This document shows positions 1-7,005 of a DNA stretch of 64,000 nt, in pieces; position 1 is the stretch's first letter, and each line of letters starts with the position of its first letter. Made by a program: the position numbers and the translations under genes. The stretch lies in NCBI RefSeq assembly GCF_004514475.2, contig NZ_MYFO02000018.1, positions 1 through 64,000 of the forward strand, read 5' to 3'. This DNA is from Paenibacillus athensensis. Its GTDB lineage: Bacteria > Bacillota > Bacilli > Paenibacillales > NBRC-103111. Below the pieces are notes generated by a model. That model saw only the letters and a list, made by a program, of their open reading frames with translations, was not told the DNA's origin and searched no databases.

Positions 1-192
1 AGCTTTTTTGCTACGCTAAAGAAAGAGAAGCTGTACAAGATCCGCACGGAGCGCTATCCGATGGCCGCGATGAAATCGATCATCTTCCGATATATTATGG
101 TCTACTACAACAGGCGACGGATCTATACCTCTAATCCAGGTGGCTGGCCCCCCGCCATTTATCGCGAAAGAATGCTGTCAATGGCAGCGTAG
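1..192 (+). CDS. IS3-family transposase (OrfB), C-terminal fragment
   Basis: Reading frame 1 is open from the first base to a TAG and encodes 63 residues that begin SFFATLKKEKLY and include FRYIMVYYNRRRIYTSNP. This is the characteristic end of the rve integrase domain of IS3/IS150-type OrfB transposases; the catalytic Glu of the DDE triad normally sits just before SFF, so it would lie just outside the window. OrfB cuts and joins the ends of its own insertion sequence. The 5' part is cut by the window edge, so whether the element is intact cannot be judged. Its position next to the AT-rich com locus fits a role of mobile DNA in bringing that block here, but that is inference. Confidence 0.85.
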   Translation, partial: SFFATLKKEKLYKIRTERYPMAAMKSIIFRYIMVYYNRRRIYTSNPGGWPPAIYRERMLSMAA

Positions 193-241
193 AAACGAGA
201 TTTCTCTATGAGTGTGTTTTCAAACTGCACTTTTGTTGACA
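193..241. mobile_element. Probable right end of the IS3-family element
   Basis: About 50 bases after the transposase stop the sequence reads CTGCACTTTTGTTGACA. Its reverse complement begins TGTCAAC, and IS3-family elements usually end in TGT...ACA a few tens of bases past orfB. The left end lies outside the window, so the inverted repeat cannot be matched and the boundary near 241 is inferred. Confidence 0.35.
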
Positions 242-443
242 ACTCCAATTCATATCTCTCCTCCAAAACACGATAATTTATTTTATAACGCACAATGATT
301 GAAGATACCACTAACACAATTTTTCATGAGAAATTGTTAAAAAACGAATTATGTAAACCACTCCTTTGTTATCTTAAATAAATCCATTTTTAGGAAATAT
401 TATTATAGATTATTTTTTTGTCAAATAATTTAATATAACTCCC

Positions 444-878
444 CTAACGCCTCTTCCGTCCATGCTTCACCAACGTCATCCGCCGCGAATGGCGCAGCCA
501 TGCGTAATAGCTCCGCAAATCGCGCAGCTCCAGAGTCTCCGACATCCGGCCGAGGAACGTAATAACGACCATTTTATACAGCGGCCCGCCCGCAATATCC
601 ACCGCATCATGCATAGCAAATTCCGCCACCAGCAGCAAATCGTCGTCCACGACGTACACGTCCTGCTCGTTCGTGTAATACAACGCCAGACGTCCTTGCT
701 TCAGCTTATCCCACAAAAACGAACAAATCTCGTACACCCCGACCTGTTCCCGCTCCACTCGCTCCACCCACCGCTGCCGGGCATGACGCGTAATAATGAT
801 ATCCGCCACCTTGCGACCGGCCAGCTCGATATAAAACAGCTCGTACGTACACCAACGCTTCATGGTTTTGTCCTTCAT
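444..878 (-). CDS. Hypothetical protein, 144 aa
   Basis: The gene starts at an ATG preceded by AAAGGAG at good spacing. The product is basic and probably cytosolic; it has no signal peptide or membrane segment. It contains ITRHARQRWVERV near residue 30 and an acidic VYVVDDDLLLV strand near residue 75, then ends in a cluster of basic residues. I do not recognise the family. It transcribes away from the candidate comX gene and its upstream region holds a TTTGCA/TGCAAA palindrome, so it could be a target of the neighbouring response regulator; that is speculation from position only. Confidence 0.65.
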   Translation of the reverse strand: MKDKTMKRWCTYELFYIELAGRKVADIIITRHARQRWVERVEREQVGVYEICSFLWDKLKQGRLALYYTNEQDVYVVDDDLLLVAEFAMHDAVDIAGGPLYKMVVITFLGRMSETLELRDLRSYYAWLRHSRRMTLVKHGRKRR

Positions 879-974
879 GATTGGATTCTCCTTTGTATGG
901 TCTCAGCACCCGGATGCTTGCTTACATTATACGGCTGTGTCGAAAGGAATTTATTGCATAATTTCTACGAAAAG

Positions 975-1004
975 TTTGCATATTATTTTGCAACTTATTG
1001 CAAA
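975..1004. promoter_or_regulatory. TTTGCA / TGCAAA inverted repeat upstream of the 144-aa gene
   Basis: TTTGCA at 987-992 and TGCAAA at 999-1004 form a perfect 6-bp inverted repeat with a 6-base gap, and another TTTGCA lies at 975-980. The site lies about 100 bases upstream of the 144-aa gene on its promoter side. The shape (TTGCA-N6-TGCAA) loosely resembles the TTGCGG-N4-CCGCAA site known for Bacillus ComA. The link to the ComA homologue encoded 3 kb away is inference. Confidence 0.3.
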
Positions 1005-1062
1005 TCGGACGCATGAAATAGAAAGAAATTCCCAAACAGTATCCAATTCCTTGGATTCGATA

Positions 1063-1115
1063 CAAATAAAAAAACTGCAACAACATGCAAGTATTCTTGC
1101 AAGAAGTTGCAGTTT
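1063..1115 (-). terminator. Intrinsic terminator after the candidate comX gene
   Basis: AAACTGCAAC (from 1072) pairs with GTTGCAGTTT (1106-1115), with a further CAAG/CTTG pairing inside. On the minus strand the stem is followed by a run of seven T. The 879-1180 gap holds only this hairpin and the upstream palindrome. Confidence 0.75.
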
Positions 1116-1180
1116 AAATTTGTGATGTTGCATCAGGTAAAATCAGGTAAAATATAACAAGTGTTAATCTGATGCTTCTC

Positions 1181-1396
1181 TCACGACCATGTCGTGGCGC
1201 GCACTTGATCATTCTCTAATTCACTCCGATTAGATTCCATACAAATCGAGTGAAGCAAGCTTTTCTCTTGCAAAGTCAATTGAAAATGATTTAGAAATGT
1301 CGTGTCTAGCAATTTCGTCCATCCCTCCGAGCGATTAGTTTGACAGATGCTTGAGAAAACGCGCTTCAAATCTGAGGAGTAGATCGTTGAATCCAT
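1181..1396 (-). CDS. Candidate ComX-like pheromone precursor, 71 aa
   Basis: This small ORF starts at an ATG preceded by AAGAGGTGG with about five bases between, a strong ribosome site, and ends in a clear terminator, so it looks like a real independent gene. The product begins MDSTIYSSDLKRVFSSICQ and ends QVRATTWS, placing a Trp at the second-to-last position. ComX precursors are 50-75 residues and carry the Trp that ComQ isoprenylates within the last few residues. It lies 63 bases from, and divergent to, a comP-comA-comQ set that otherwise has no ComX. Classical comX lies between comQ and comP on the same strand, so this arrangement is unusual. The similarity is in size, Trp position and context, not in an alignable core, so the assignment is a hypothesis. 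Confidence 0.55.
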   Translation of the reverse strand: MDSTIYSSDLKRVFSSICQTNRSEGWTKLLDTTFLNHFQLTLQEKSLLHSICMESNRSELENDQVRATTWS

Positions 1397-1459
1397 TGAA
1401 ACCACCTCTTTTATTTAAATTTGGAAAATAATATAACACAACTTAAAGGAGTCTGCCAG

Positions 1460-3058
1460 ATGAAAAGTAAACGCTTATTATGGATACTGCTCCCAATTTT
1501 GCTTACTTGCCAGCTCTGGTTTACCTACATCTCATTCCATTATCCATTTATGGGCATTTACGTTGCCAAGAAAGCCGATCACTGGGAAGTAAAAAATTTT
1601 GAGGCCAATGTGCCTTATTTACAAATGGGCTTACAGATCGGTGATGTCATCTTAAAAATCGATGATCATGATCCTGAACGCTTCTTTACCGTCAAAAACT
1701 TCGCTCAAATTGAGCAAGCCAACAAGCTCCTCATTTCCCGGAATCATCACACCTATGAGATTACAACCGACGGGGCAACAATAAAATTTTCTATCTTCGC
1801 CTACAGCCTTTTGGGAGAATTACTATGTCTGTGCATCGCCATTATGCTGTATCTCGATCATTCCGGATCTCGCTCCGCCCGCTTTTTATCCTTTATTTTT
1901 TTCATCGGCGGTCTGGCTTTTATGAGTCTGGAAGCATCACCGAGAGGCGATGTACTGGCAAAAATTTTAATTACCAGCATCGTAATGTCTTTGCCGTTCC
2001 TGTTCTTACACTTCCTGATTGTATTTTTCAATGAAAAAGGTGAACAGAATTTCCCTTATAAATTCTTATACACATGCTATGGACTTATAGGACTCGTCAG
2101 CTTGCCGAGTATTGCCTACTTTACATCGCTGCCTGCATACACCTATTTTTATTACTATGAAGTCATCACAAGAGTGAGCTTTCTTTCCGGTTCCCTAATG
2201 GTTGTAGGTTTTTTGATTTACATCTACATGAAATTCCGCAAAACTCAATCTTATTTCTCCGGCATCGTAAGGACGGTCTGGACTTCTTTCATGATTTCCT
2301 TCATGCCGCTTGCTCTTTTCTCTTTTCTTCCCGAAGCAATCTGGAACAAAGCTATGATTACCCCCTATATTACGGGAATGTGTACGTTATTTTTTCCGTT
2401 ATCCTTCTTTTATTTGTTATCTGCCCAAAAGATTTATCATGTTCAACTCATCCTTCGCAGAGTTTTGGCCGCCCTTGTGATTGCGGTAATTCCAAGCGCC
2501 ATGATGATGATTTTTATCATTCCTCTTTTCCAAAATGCCTTTTCATGGCAAAGAGTGATTTTCATTTTTTTATTTACCGTCACGCTCATCTCCATATTGT
2601 TGTATTCGCTGGAAGCCATCATGTCAGGTTTTGAGGCATTTTTGTTTCCAAGAAAGCATAGATTGCAACTCACTTTGAAAAAAATTGCCGACGACCTCAG
2701 CCATTTGCAAAGTTTCCGCGAACTACAAGAACTGATTCTCGTGGATATCGTCCGTACGCTTCAAGTAGCAAGCGGCGCAATTGTCTTCCAATACGAGCAT
2801 GATATTGACATCATGAGTGAAGGCGATATGGAACCTGAGCAAATCAAACAGGCTCTTACTGATCCGACGCCATCAACGAAACAAATGTACGCCGTGTATG
2901 AAATCAATCGTCACGAAGAGTACACCAGCTTTTTGATTCTCGGCCCCAAGAAAACGAATACGTTGTTTCATAAGGAAGAATTGCAGTGGCTCAAGGTCGT
3001 GGTTTCGAATCTGGCGACAAGTCTGGAAAATCTATATTTGATTCGCAAGCTGACGTAG
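1460..3058 (+). CDS. comP: ComP-like sensor kinase, N-terminal sensor part, ended by in-frame TAG
   Basis: The start is the ATG at 1460, behind AAAGGAG; a TTG 39 bases upstream has no ribosome site. The part before the stop is 532 residues: a first membrane helix, an extracytoplasmic PDZ-like segment (GLQIGDVILKIDDHDP near residue 65), then about eight membrane helices (residues 110-400) and a GAF-like linker. This is the ComP layout, in which the membrane part senses isoprenylated ComX outside the cell. TAG at 3056-3058 interrupts the frame after LYLIRKLT, and the same frame continues without other stops through the full kinase core to 3763. Read through, the protein would be 767 residues, essentially the length of Bacillus ComP. 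CAG to TAG by one transition would explain it. Confidence 0.8.
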   Translation: MKSKRLLWILLPILLTCQLWFTYISFHYPFMGIYVAKKADHWEVKNFEANVPYLQMGLQIGDVILKIDDHDPERFFTVKNFAQIEQANKLLISRNHHTYEITTDGATIKFSIFAYSLLGELLCLCIAIMLYLDHSGSRSARFLSFIFFIGGLAFMSLEASPRGDVLAKILITSIVMSLPFLFLHFLIVFFNEKGEQNFPYKFLYTCYGLIGLVSLPSIAYFTSLPAYTYFYYYEVITRVSFLSGSLMVVGFLIYIYMKFRKTQSYFSGIVRTVWTSFMISFMPLALFSFLPEAIWNKAMITPYITGMCTLFFPLSFFYLLSAQKIYHVQLILRRVLAALVIAVIPSAMMMIFIIPLFQNAFSWQRVIFIFLFTVTLISILLYSLEAIMSGFEAFLFPRKHRLQLTLKKIADDLSHLQSFRELQELILVDIVRTLQVASGAIVFQYEHDIDIMSEGDMEPEQIKQALTDPTPSTKQMYAVYEINRHEEYTSFLILGPKKTNTLFHKEELQWLKVVVSNLATSLENLYLIRKLT

Positions 3059-3082
3059 CGCCTGCAAGAGCTTGCTTCCCGG

Positions 3083-3763
3083 TTGCCAAGTGAAGAAGAA
3101 AGTCAAAGCTTGTTCTGGTTCCGCAAGACGATGTTTGATCTGCAAGAAAAAGAGCGCATGCGCATTGCTGCCGATATGCACGACACCACGATGCAGGATA
3201 TCTTTTTTATTCAGCGGAAGCTCCGTGCTTTTCAAGCGCATGCTCCAGCCAACACCAACACAGAGCCTATTGATGATATTATTCAGCATCTGGATGCGGT
3301 TAATGTTACGCTGAGGCAAAATTGTTTTGAACTGCATCCCCCTACACTCGATACGGCAGGACTTTTAAGTACAATCGCCAATTATCTGGATATGCAGAGC
3401 AAGCTTTGCAGCTTTGCATTGTTTTTTATGACCGACGATGATCGACGGATTGAAGGCAAAGGTCTGGAAACGAAGCGCCATCTGTTTCGCGTGGTTCAAG
3501 AATTGCTGCATAATGGCAAAAAGCATGCTCAAGCCACGAAAGTAACGGTAAGCTGCACCAGCAGCGAAACGCATTTTTATCTCGAATATCAGGACAATGG
3601 CATCGGCTTCGATTCTTTGTCCCTGTTATCATCCGCCAAACGTGCTTCAGGCATTGGCATTGAGCAAATGAGAGGACGCATTCTCCATATTCACGGTGAT
3701 TTTCAGCTACAATCCGCTTTGGGTCAAGGCGTGCAGGTACAGATTACGATTCCCCTTATATGA
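3083..3763 (+). CDS. comP: ComP-like sensor kinase, C-terminal kinase part (same frame as the upstream sensor)
   Basis: This is the continuation of the upstream frame after the TAG at 3056. It holds the HisKA_3 dimerisation and phosphoacceptor region, ADMHDTTMQD, with the His at residue 574 of the joined protein, followed by a HATPase domain with an N box (ELLHNGKKHAQAT) and G boxes (DNGIGFD and GIGIEQM). It would phosphorylate the ComA-like regulator encoded next. As a separate gene its only nearby starts are a TTG at 3083 and an ATG at 3131, neither with a good ribosome site, so without readthrough it is probably poorly made. A split sensor/kinase pair is possible but less likely than a recent nonsense change. 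Confidence 0.75.
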   Translation: MPSEEESQSLFWFRKTMFDLQEKERMRIAADMHDTTMQDIFFIQRKLRAFQAHAPANTNTEPIDDIIQHLDAVNVTLRQNCFELHPPTLDTAGLLSTIANYLDMQSKLCSFALFFMTDDDRRIEGKGLETKRHLFRVVQELLHNGKKHAQATKVTVSCTSSETHFYLEYQDNGIGFDSLSLLSSAKRASGIGIEQMRGRILHIHGDFQLQSALGQGVQVQITIPLI

Positions 3764-3778
3764 AGGAGGCTCTGTTTG

Positions 3779-4426
3779 ATGAAAGAACCGTTTAAGATAT
3801 TGATCGTTGACGATCATCCGATGTTTGCCTTCGGCACCAAAACTCTCTTGGAGCAAATGGAGCATGTGCAAATTGTCGGCATTGCGGAGACGGGTAAAAT
3901 TTGCCTGGAGTATGTAAATACATACAAACCAGATTTGGTATTACTGGACTTTAAGCTGCCGGATCAGACCGGGTATGAAATTGCCAAGCAAATCCACGCG
4001 ATGAAAAACCACATCAAAGTCGTGCTTTTTACAGGCATCGATGTACTGCCCTTATATAATGAATTGCTGGATCTCCATATTTGTGGAATTTTAGCTAAAA
4101 ATTCAGGTGACGAGAAGCTTCGTAATATGGTCCGTTGCATCATGGAAGGTCAAACCGCTGTTCCGTTGGAATTTTTCCAGCAATTGCGCTTAGCGTCGAC
4201 GCACACTGCTCAGGAGATGTTAACGAAGCAAGAGATGGAGATTATGGCTATGCTGACAGACGGACAAACGCAAGATCAGATTGCCGAAAATCTTTTTACC
4301 AGTAAGCGTTCCGTTGACAATTATTTAAGAAGGATTTACGAGAAATTGGGAGCTAAAAATAAGTCTCAGGCCATTCAAAAATTTGTGGAAATGCAAATGA
4401 ATACGGATGTGAGCCATCTTGGATAA
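3779..4426 (+). CDS. comA: ComA-like response regulator (NarL/LuxR family)
   Basis: This is the transcription factor that should receive phosphate from the ComP-like kinase. The ATG at 3779 follows AAGGAGG; a TTG three bases earlier is also possible. The 215-residue product has a receiver domain (LIVDDHP with the acidic pair at residues 11-12, phospho-acceptor Asp57 in LVLLDFKLPD, Lys in AKNSG near residue 116) and a C-terminal LuxR-type helix-turn-helix (LTKQEMEIMAMLTDGQTQDQIAENL...SVDNYLRRIYEKL). It begins 15 bases after the kinase stop and its stop overlaps the start of the comQ-like gene, so the three are one transcription unit. Size and domain order match Bacillus ComA. Confidence 0.88.
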   Translation: MKEPFKILIVDDHPMFAFGTKTLLEQMEHVQIVGIAETGKICLEYVNTYKPDLVLLDFKLPDQTGYEIAKQIHAMKNHIKVVLFTGIDVLPLYNELLDLHICGILAKNSGDEKLRNMVRCIMEGQTAVPLEFFQQLRLASTHTAQEMLTKQEMEIMAMLTDGQTQDQIAENLFTSKRSVDNYLRRIYEKLGAKNKSQAIQKFVEMQMNTDVSHLG

Positions 4427-5360
4427 ACGGCTGCTTGAGGAAATGATCAAGGTGATCGATCGACATTTTCACGTTCAGGAGTTAAATCACTTATTAAAAG
4501 CTTGTATGGACGACAAGATACAGAGTAAGAGCATTTGGGGGGAAATTACGCTTACGGTACATGAGATGCTTGAGGGTTCATCCCCTTATATTGATAAATT
4601 GGCAGCCTATATTGAGCTGTTGATGCTGGCATCGGATATGATGGACGATTTGGCCGATCAAGATAACACTAGCAGACCGTGGATGAACATTTCCACTCCT
4701 ATTGCGCTCAACGCTGCGGCAGCGCTGCTCATTGCAGTAACAGGAGAATGTGCCGAGCTTCGAGAACAGCACCCACATCTGCCTTTGCCTGCGAATGGCG
4801 ATATTCATCGCATGCTGACGCGTGCTGCCAATGGACAACATCAAGACATCCGCGGTCAAGCGATTCACTCCGAGGAGGATTATTTAGCGCTCGTTCTGCA
4901 AAAGTCCGCTCCGCTTATGCAGCTTGCGTTCTATATGGGTTACTCCAGCGTGGAATCCTGCGAGGATACCACCAAGCTACAATTAGATCAAATGGCCGAA
5001 TATGTGGCTATCGCCGCCCAGCTTCATAATGATCTTCACGACCTGATTCAATTTGACGTCAAAGGCGATCTTTTTGATAAAAAACGAACCTTCCCGATCC
5101 TGTATTTGTTAGATCAATGCTCGGAGCAGCATCCCGTATTTTATGAATATTATGAAGGCAAGCTGTCGCTCGAACGTTTAAAAGAAATGAAGGAAGCGTG
5201 CTTGCAAGCGATTGTTCAATCAGGCTGCATCGAATATACCCGAGTCGTGCAAGGCTTGTATGTCCATGAAGCTGAAAAGATTGTGGAAGCCATCCCCGGG
5301 CAACCGGAGGGGAAACGGCAATTTTTGCAAAAAGTAATCGCTCCATACCGTAAATTTTGA
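4419..5360 (+). CDS. comQ: ComQ-like isoprenyl transferase
   Basis: This 313-residue polyprenyl-synthetase-fold protein should attach a farnesyl or geranyl group to the Trp of a ComX-type precursor and may also process it. The first aspartate-rich motif is seen as DDLAD (residues 76-80); the second is the degenerate NDLHD (204-208), followed by KGDLFDKKRTFP. A modified second motif is usual in ComQ and separates it from housekeeping prenyl synthases. I took the TTG start that overlaps the comA stop by a few bases, which implies translational coupling; an ATG at 4443 is the alternative. In Bacillus comQ is first in the locus, here it is last. Nothing else in the neighbourhood needs an isoprenyl transferase, which supports the ComX hypothesis. 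Confidence 0.82.
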   Translation: MDKRLLEEMIKVIDRHFHVQELNHLLKACMDDKIQSKSIWGEITLTVHEMLEGSSPYIDKLAAYIELLMLASDMMDDLADQDNTSRPWMNISTPIALNAAAALLIAVTGECAELREQHPHLPLPANGDIHRMLTRAANGQHQDIRGQAIHSEEDYLALVLQKSAPLMQLAFYMGYSSVESCEDTTKLQLDQMAEYVAIAAQLHNDLHDLIQFDVKGDLFDKKRTFPILYLLDQCSEQHPVFYEYYEGKLSLERLKEMKEACLQAIVQSGCIEYTRVVQGLYVHEAEKIVEAIPGQPEGKRQFLQKVIAPYRKF

Positions 5361-5461
5361 ATAATTGACTGAACGTACACGAAGAGTTGCATCTGTTTTC
5401 CCCGTTCTCAAAAAGAGTAACAAAAATCCATTCCAAAATTTAAAAGTATCTTGTAGTATAA

Positions 5462-5809
5462 AAAGTACAATTCGATCAGGAGCGGGCTCGGGGTGCCCAA
5501 TATGCGCTAAGCTCCAATCCCTATGCGGGTATTGAAACGAATCCCTATTTTCAGAAGATCGTCAATCTGGGCAATGATGCGCTTCCGTTCTTGCATGATT
5601 TCATCGACCGCAGTCCCAATGACGGCTTAAAAGAATATATTTGCGCGATAGCCATACAACAAATCTCCGGGTGGGATGGAACGGATCATGGAGTACGGAC
5701 ATGGGCAACGGCGAAGGAGTTTGAACAGGCATGGAATCAGCATTTAGAAAATCCCCCCGCTTGCGTTGAACCAATTGCAACCTGCCCGCGCAATACAGAT
5801 TTAAAATAG
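5462..5809 (+). pseudogene. Remnant of an uncharacterised protein, start lost
   Basis: The frame is open from a stop at 5459-5461 to TAG at 5809 and encodes about 115 residues, including NPYAGIETNPYFQKIVNLG and LKEYICAIAIQQISGW. The pattern (lasting lG..aLp.l...i......gL.eyi.aiAi..i) is one I associate with C-terminal domains of Bacillales hypothetical membrane or lipoproteins, but I cannot name the family. There is no ATG near the beginning and no ribosome site, so this is most simply the 3' remnant of a gene truncated when the com block was placed here. A TTG at 5591 would give only 72 residues. Confidence 0.5.
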
Positions 5810-5837
5810 ACCTGAAAAATCCAGTGTTCCCCCAAAG

Positions 5838-5923
5838 AAAAAAGCCCCCGTTCAAGCAATGGTTGAAGGCATACACCTATTTGCTTAAAGGGAGCTTATC
5901 GTAAGTGCGCGATGAACGGGGGC
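5838..5923 (-). terminator. Intrinsic terminator after the VanY-like gene
   Basis: GCCCCCGTTCA at 5844-5854 pairs with TGAACGGGGGC at 5913-5923 over a long loop. On the minus strand the stem runs into a T tract (5838-5843). It marks the end of the minus-strand carboxypeptidase gene. Confidence 0.65.
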
Positions 5924-5988
5924 CAGCGGCTGCTTCGCCTTGGAGCGAGACCGCGCCCTGCACAACGGTTATGCGACTATGATTGGGC

Positions 5989-6852
5989 CTATTTGGCTAC
6001 CGGCACGGCGTTAAAATATTCCTCCAGCGTGATGCCCTTGGACACAACCGCCTGAGCGATGTCTTTGCCAACGTAGCGAATGTGCCACGGCTCGTATTGG
6101 TAGCCGGTTATGCTATCTTTGCCTTTGGGATAACGGATGATGTAGCCGTATTCGGCGGCGTGGTCTTCGAGCCATTTGGCTTCTTTGGTGCCGGCAAAGC
6201 AGTCGGTAGCTGCGCATTTGCCGTCGCTGCCGGTGACATCGATCGCCAGACCTGTGGCGTGCTCGCTGGTGCCGGGCACGGCGCTGTAGGTGCGGGCTTT
6301 TTCCAGCCCGTCCTTGCGGACGTAGCTGTCAAACAACGCCTTCTGCGTAGCGTAAGAGCGGTAAGCGGAAACGCCGGCCAGCGGCACGCCGTCGTCTTTG
6401 GCGGCTGCAAACAGCTGCTCCAGGGCGGCTGCGGCTTCCTTGCGCATTTTGCGTTTTTCGTTTTTTTCATTGAATACGAACGGTACGTCCGGGTAGACCA
6501 GATCGTCCGGCGTATAGCTGGCCGGCAGCGCCCACATCTTGTTGACCAGCACCTCCAGGCTTTCAGGGTGCGCAACGACCTGCAGGTCGCCATATGCACC
6601 CGCCGCATCGTTCTTGGCCGGCGGCGTGGCGCTCGGCTTGGCTATTTCGCTCGCCTTGGGCGTGGCGTGGGCCGTAGCAAACGGCGCGGTCGTCCCGGCG
6701 GGAGTTTGGCCGCCGTTTGCCGATGTTTCGGCTGACGCGGTCGGGGCAGCTGCGGATGGTGACGGCGACGCCGTATCGCTTTCCTGACCACAGCCTGCGC
6801 AAAGCGCAAGCGTTAGAGCCAGCGCGAGCGCGCCTTTACTTTTTGCTAACAT
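5989..6852 (-). CDS. D-alanyl-D-alanine carboxypeptidase lipoprotein (VanY/M15B family)
   Basis: This predicted lipoprotein trims the terminal D-Ala of peptidoglycan stem peptides outside the membrane. The start is the ATG at 6852, behind GAGGAGGAC; a signal peptide ends in the lipobox LCAGC with the lipid-bearing Cys at residue 21. A Ser/Thr/Ala/Pro-rich stalk of about 90 residues follows, then the M15 domain with the zinc motif GTSEHATGLAIDV (SxHxxGxAxD), SAYRSYATQ upstream of it, and EPWHIRYVG carrying the third metal ligand. The length of 287 residues is normal for the family. It has its own terminator. No vancomycin-type operon is nearby, so a housekeeping cell-wall role is more likely than resistance. 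Confidence 0.9.
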   Translation of the reverse strand: MLAKSKGALALALTLALCAGCGQESDTASPSPSAAAPTASAETSANGGQTPAGTTAPFATAHATPKASEIAKPSATPPAKNDAAGAYGDLQVVAHPESLEVLVNKMWALPASYTPDDLVYPDVPFVFNEKNEKRKMRKEAAAALEQLFAAAKDDGVPLAGVSAYRSYATQKALFDSYVRKDGLEKARTYSAVPGTSEHATGLAIDVTGSDGKCAATDCFAGTKEAKWLEDHAAEYGYIIRYPKGKDSITGYQYEPWHIRYVGKDIAQAVVSKGITLEEYFNAVPVAK

Positions 6853-6945
6853 TTGTAAATGTCCTCCTCGCCTATCGATCCTGGCTATTATCCTTTTCTC
6901 TCTCTTACAAATAGACCGATTCACAGCAGCAAAAGTTGCCGCCGG

Positions 6946-6991
6946 ACGCAAAAAAGCTGCAAATACGGCATAGCGCCCGCTCGCAGCTTTT
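6946..6991 (-). terminator. Intrinsic terminator after the xylosidase gene
   Basis: AAAAGCTGC (to 6960) pairs with GCAGCTTTT (6983-6991). Read on the minus strand the stem ends in TTTTTTG, just after the GH52 gene stop. Confidence 0.65.
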
Positions 6992-7005
6992 GCTCTCGTT
7001 CTATT

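Noticed and set aside
462-1125. Long plus-strand frames opposite the 144-aa gene
   Set aside because: They are antisense to a gene with a proper ribosome site, contain many His/Pro/Arg runs and have no start signal.
3056-3058. TAG in comP as a pyrrolysine codon, or TGA at 13371 as selenocysteine
   Set aside because: No pyrrolysine or selenocysteine genes or SECIS-like hairpin are seen, and single transitions explain both.
5983-6735. 250-codon plus-strand frame opposite the VanY gene
   Set aside because: The minus strand carries unmistakable M15 motifs and a lipobox; the other frame is a GC-driven shadow.
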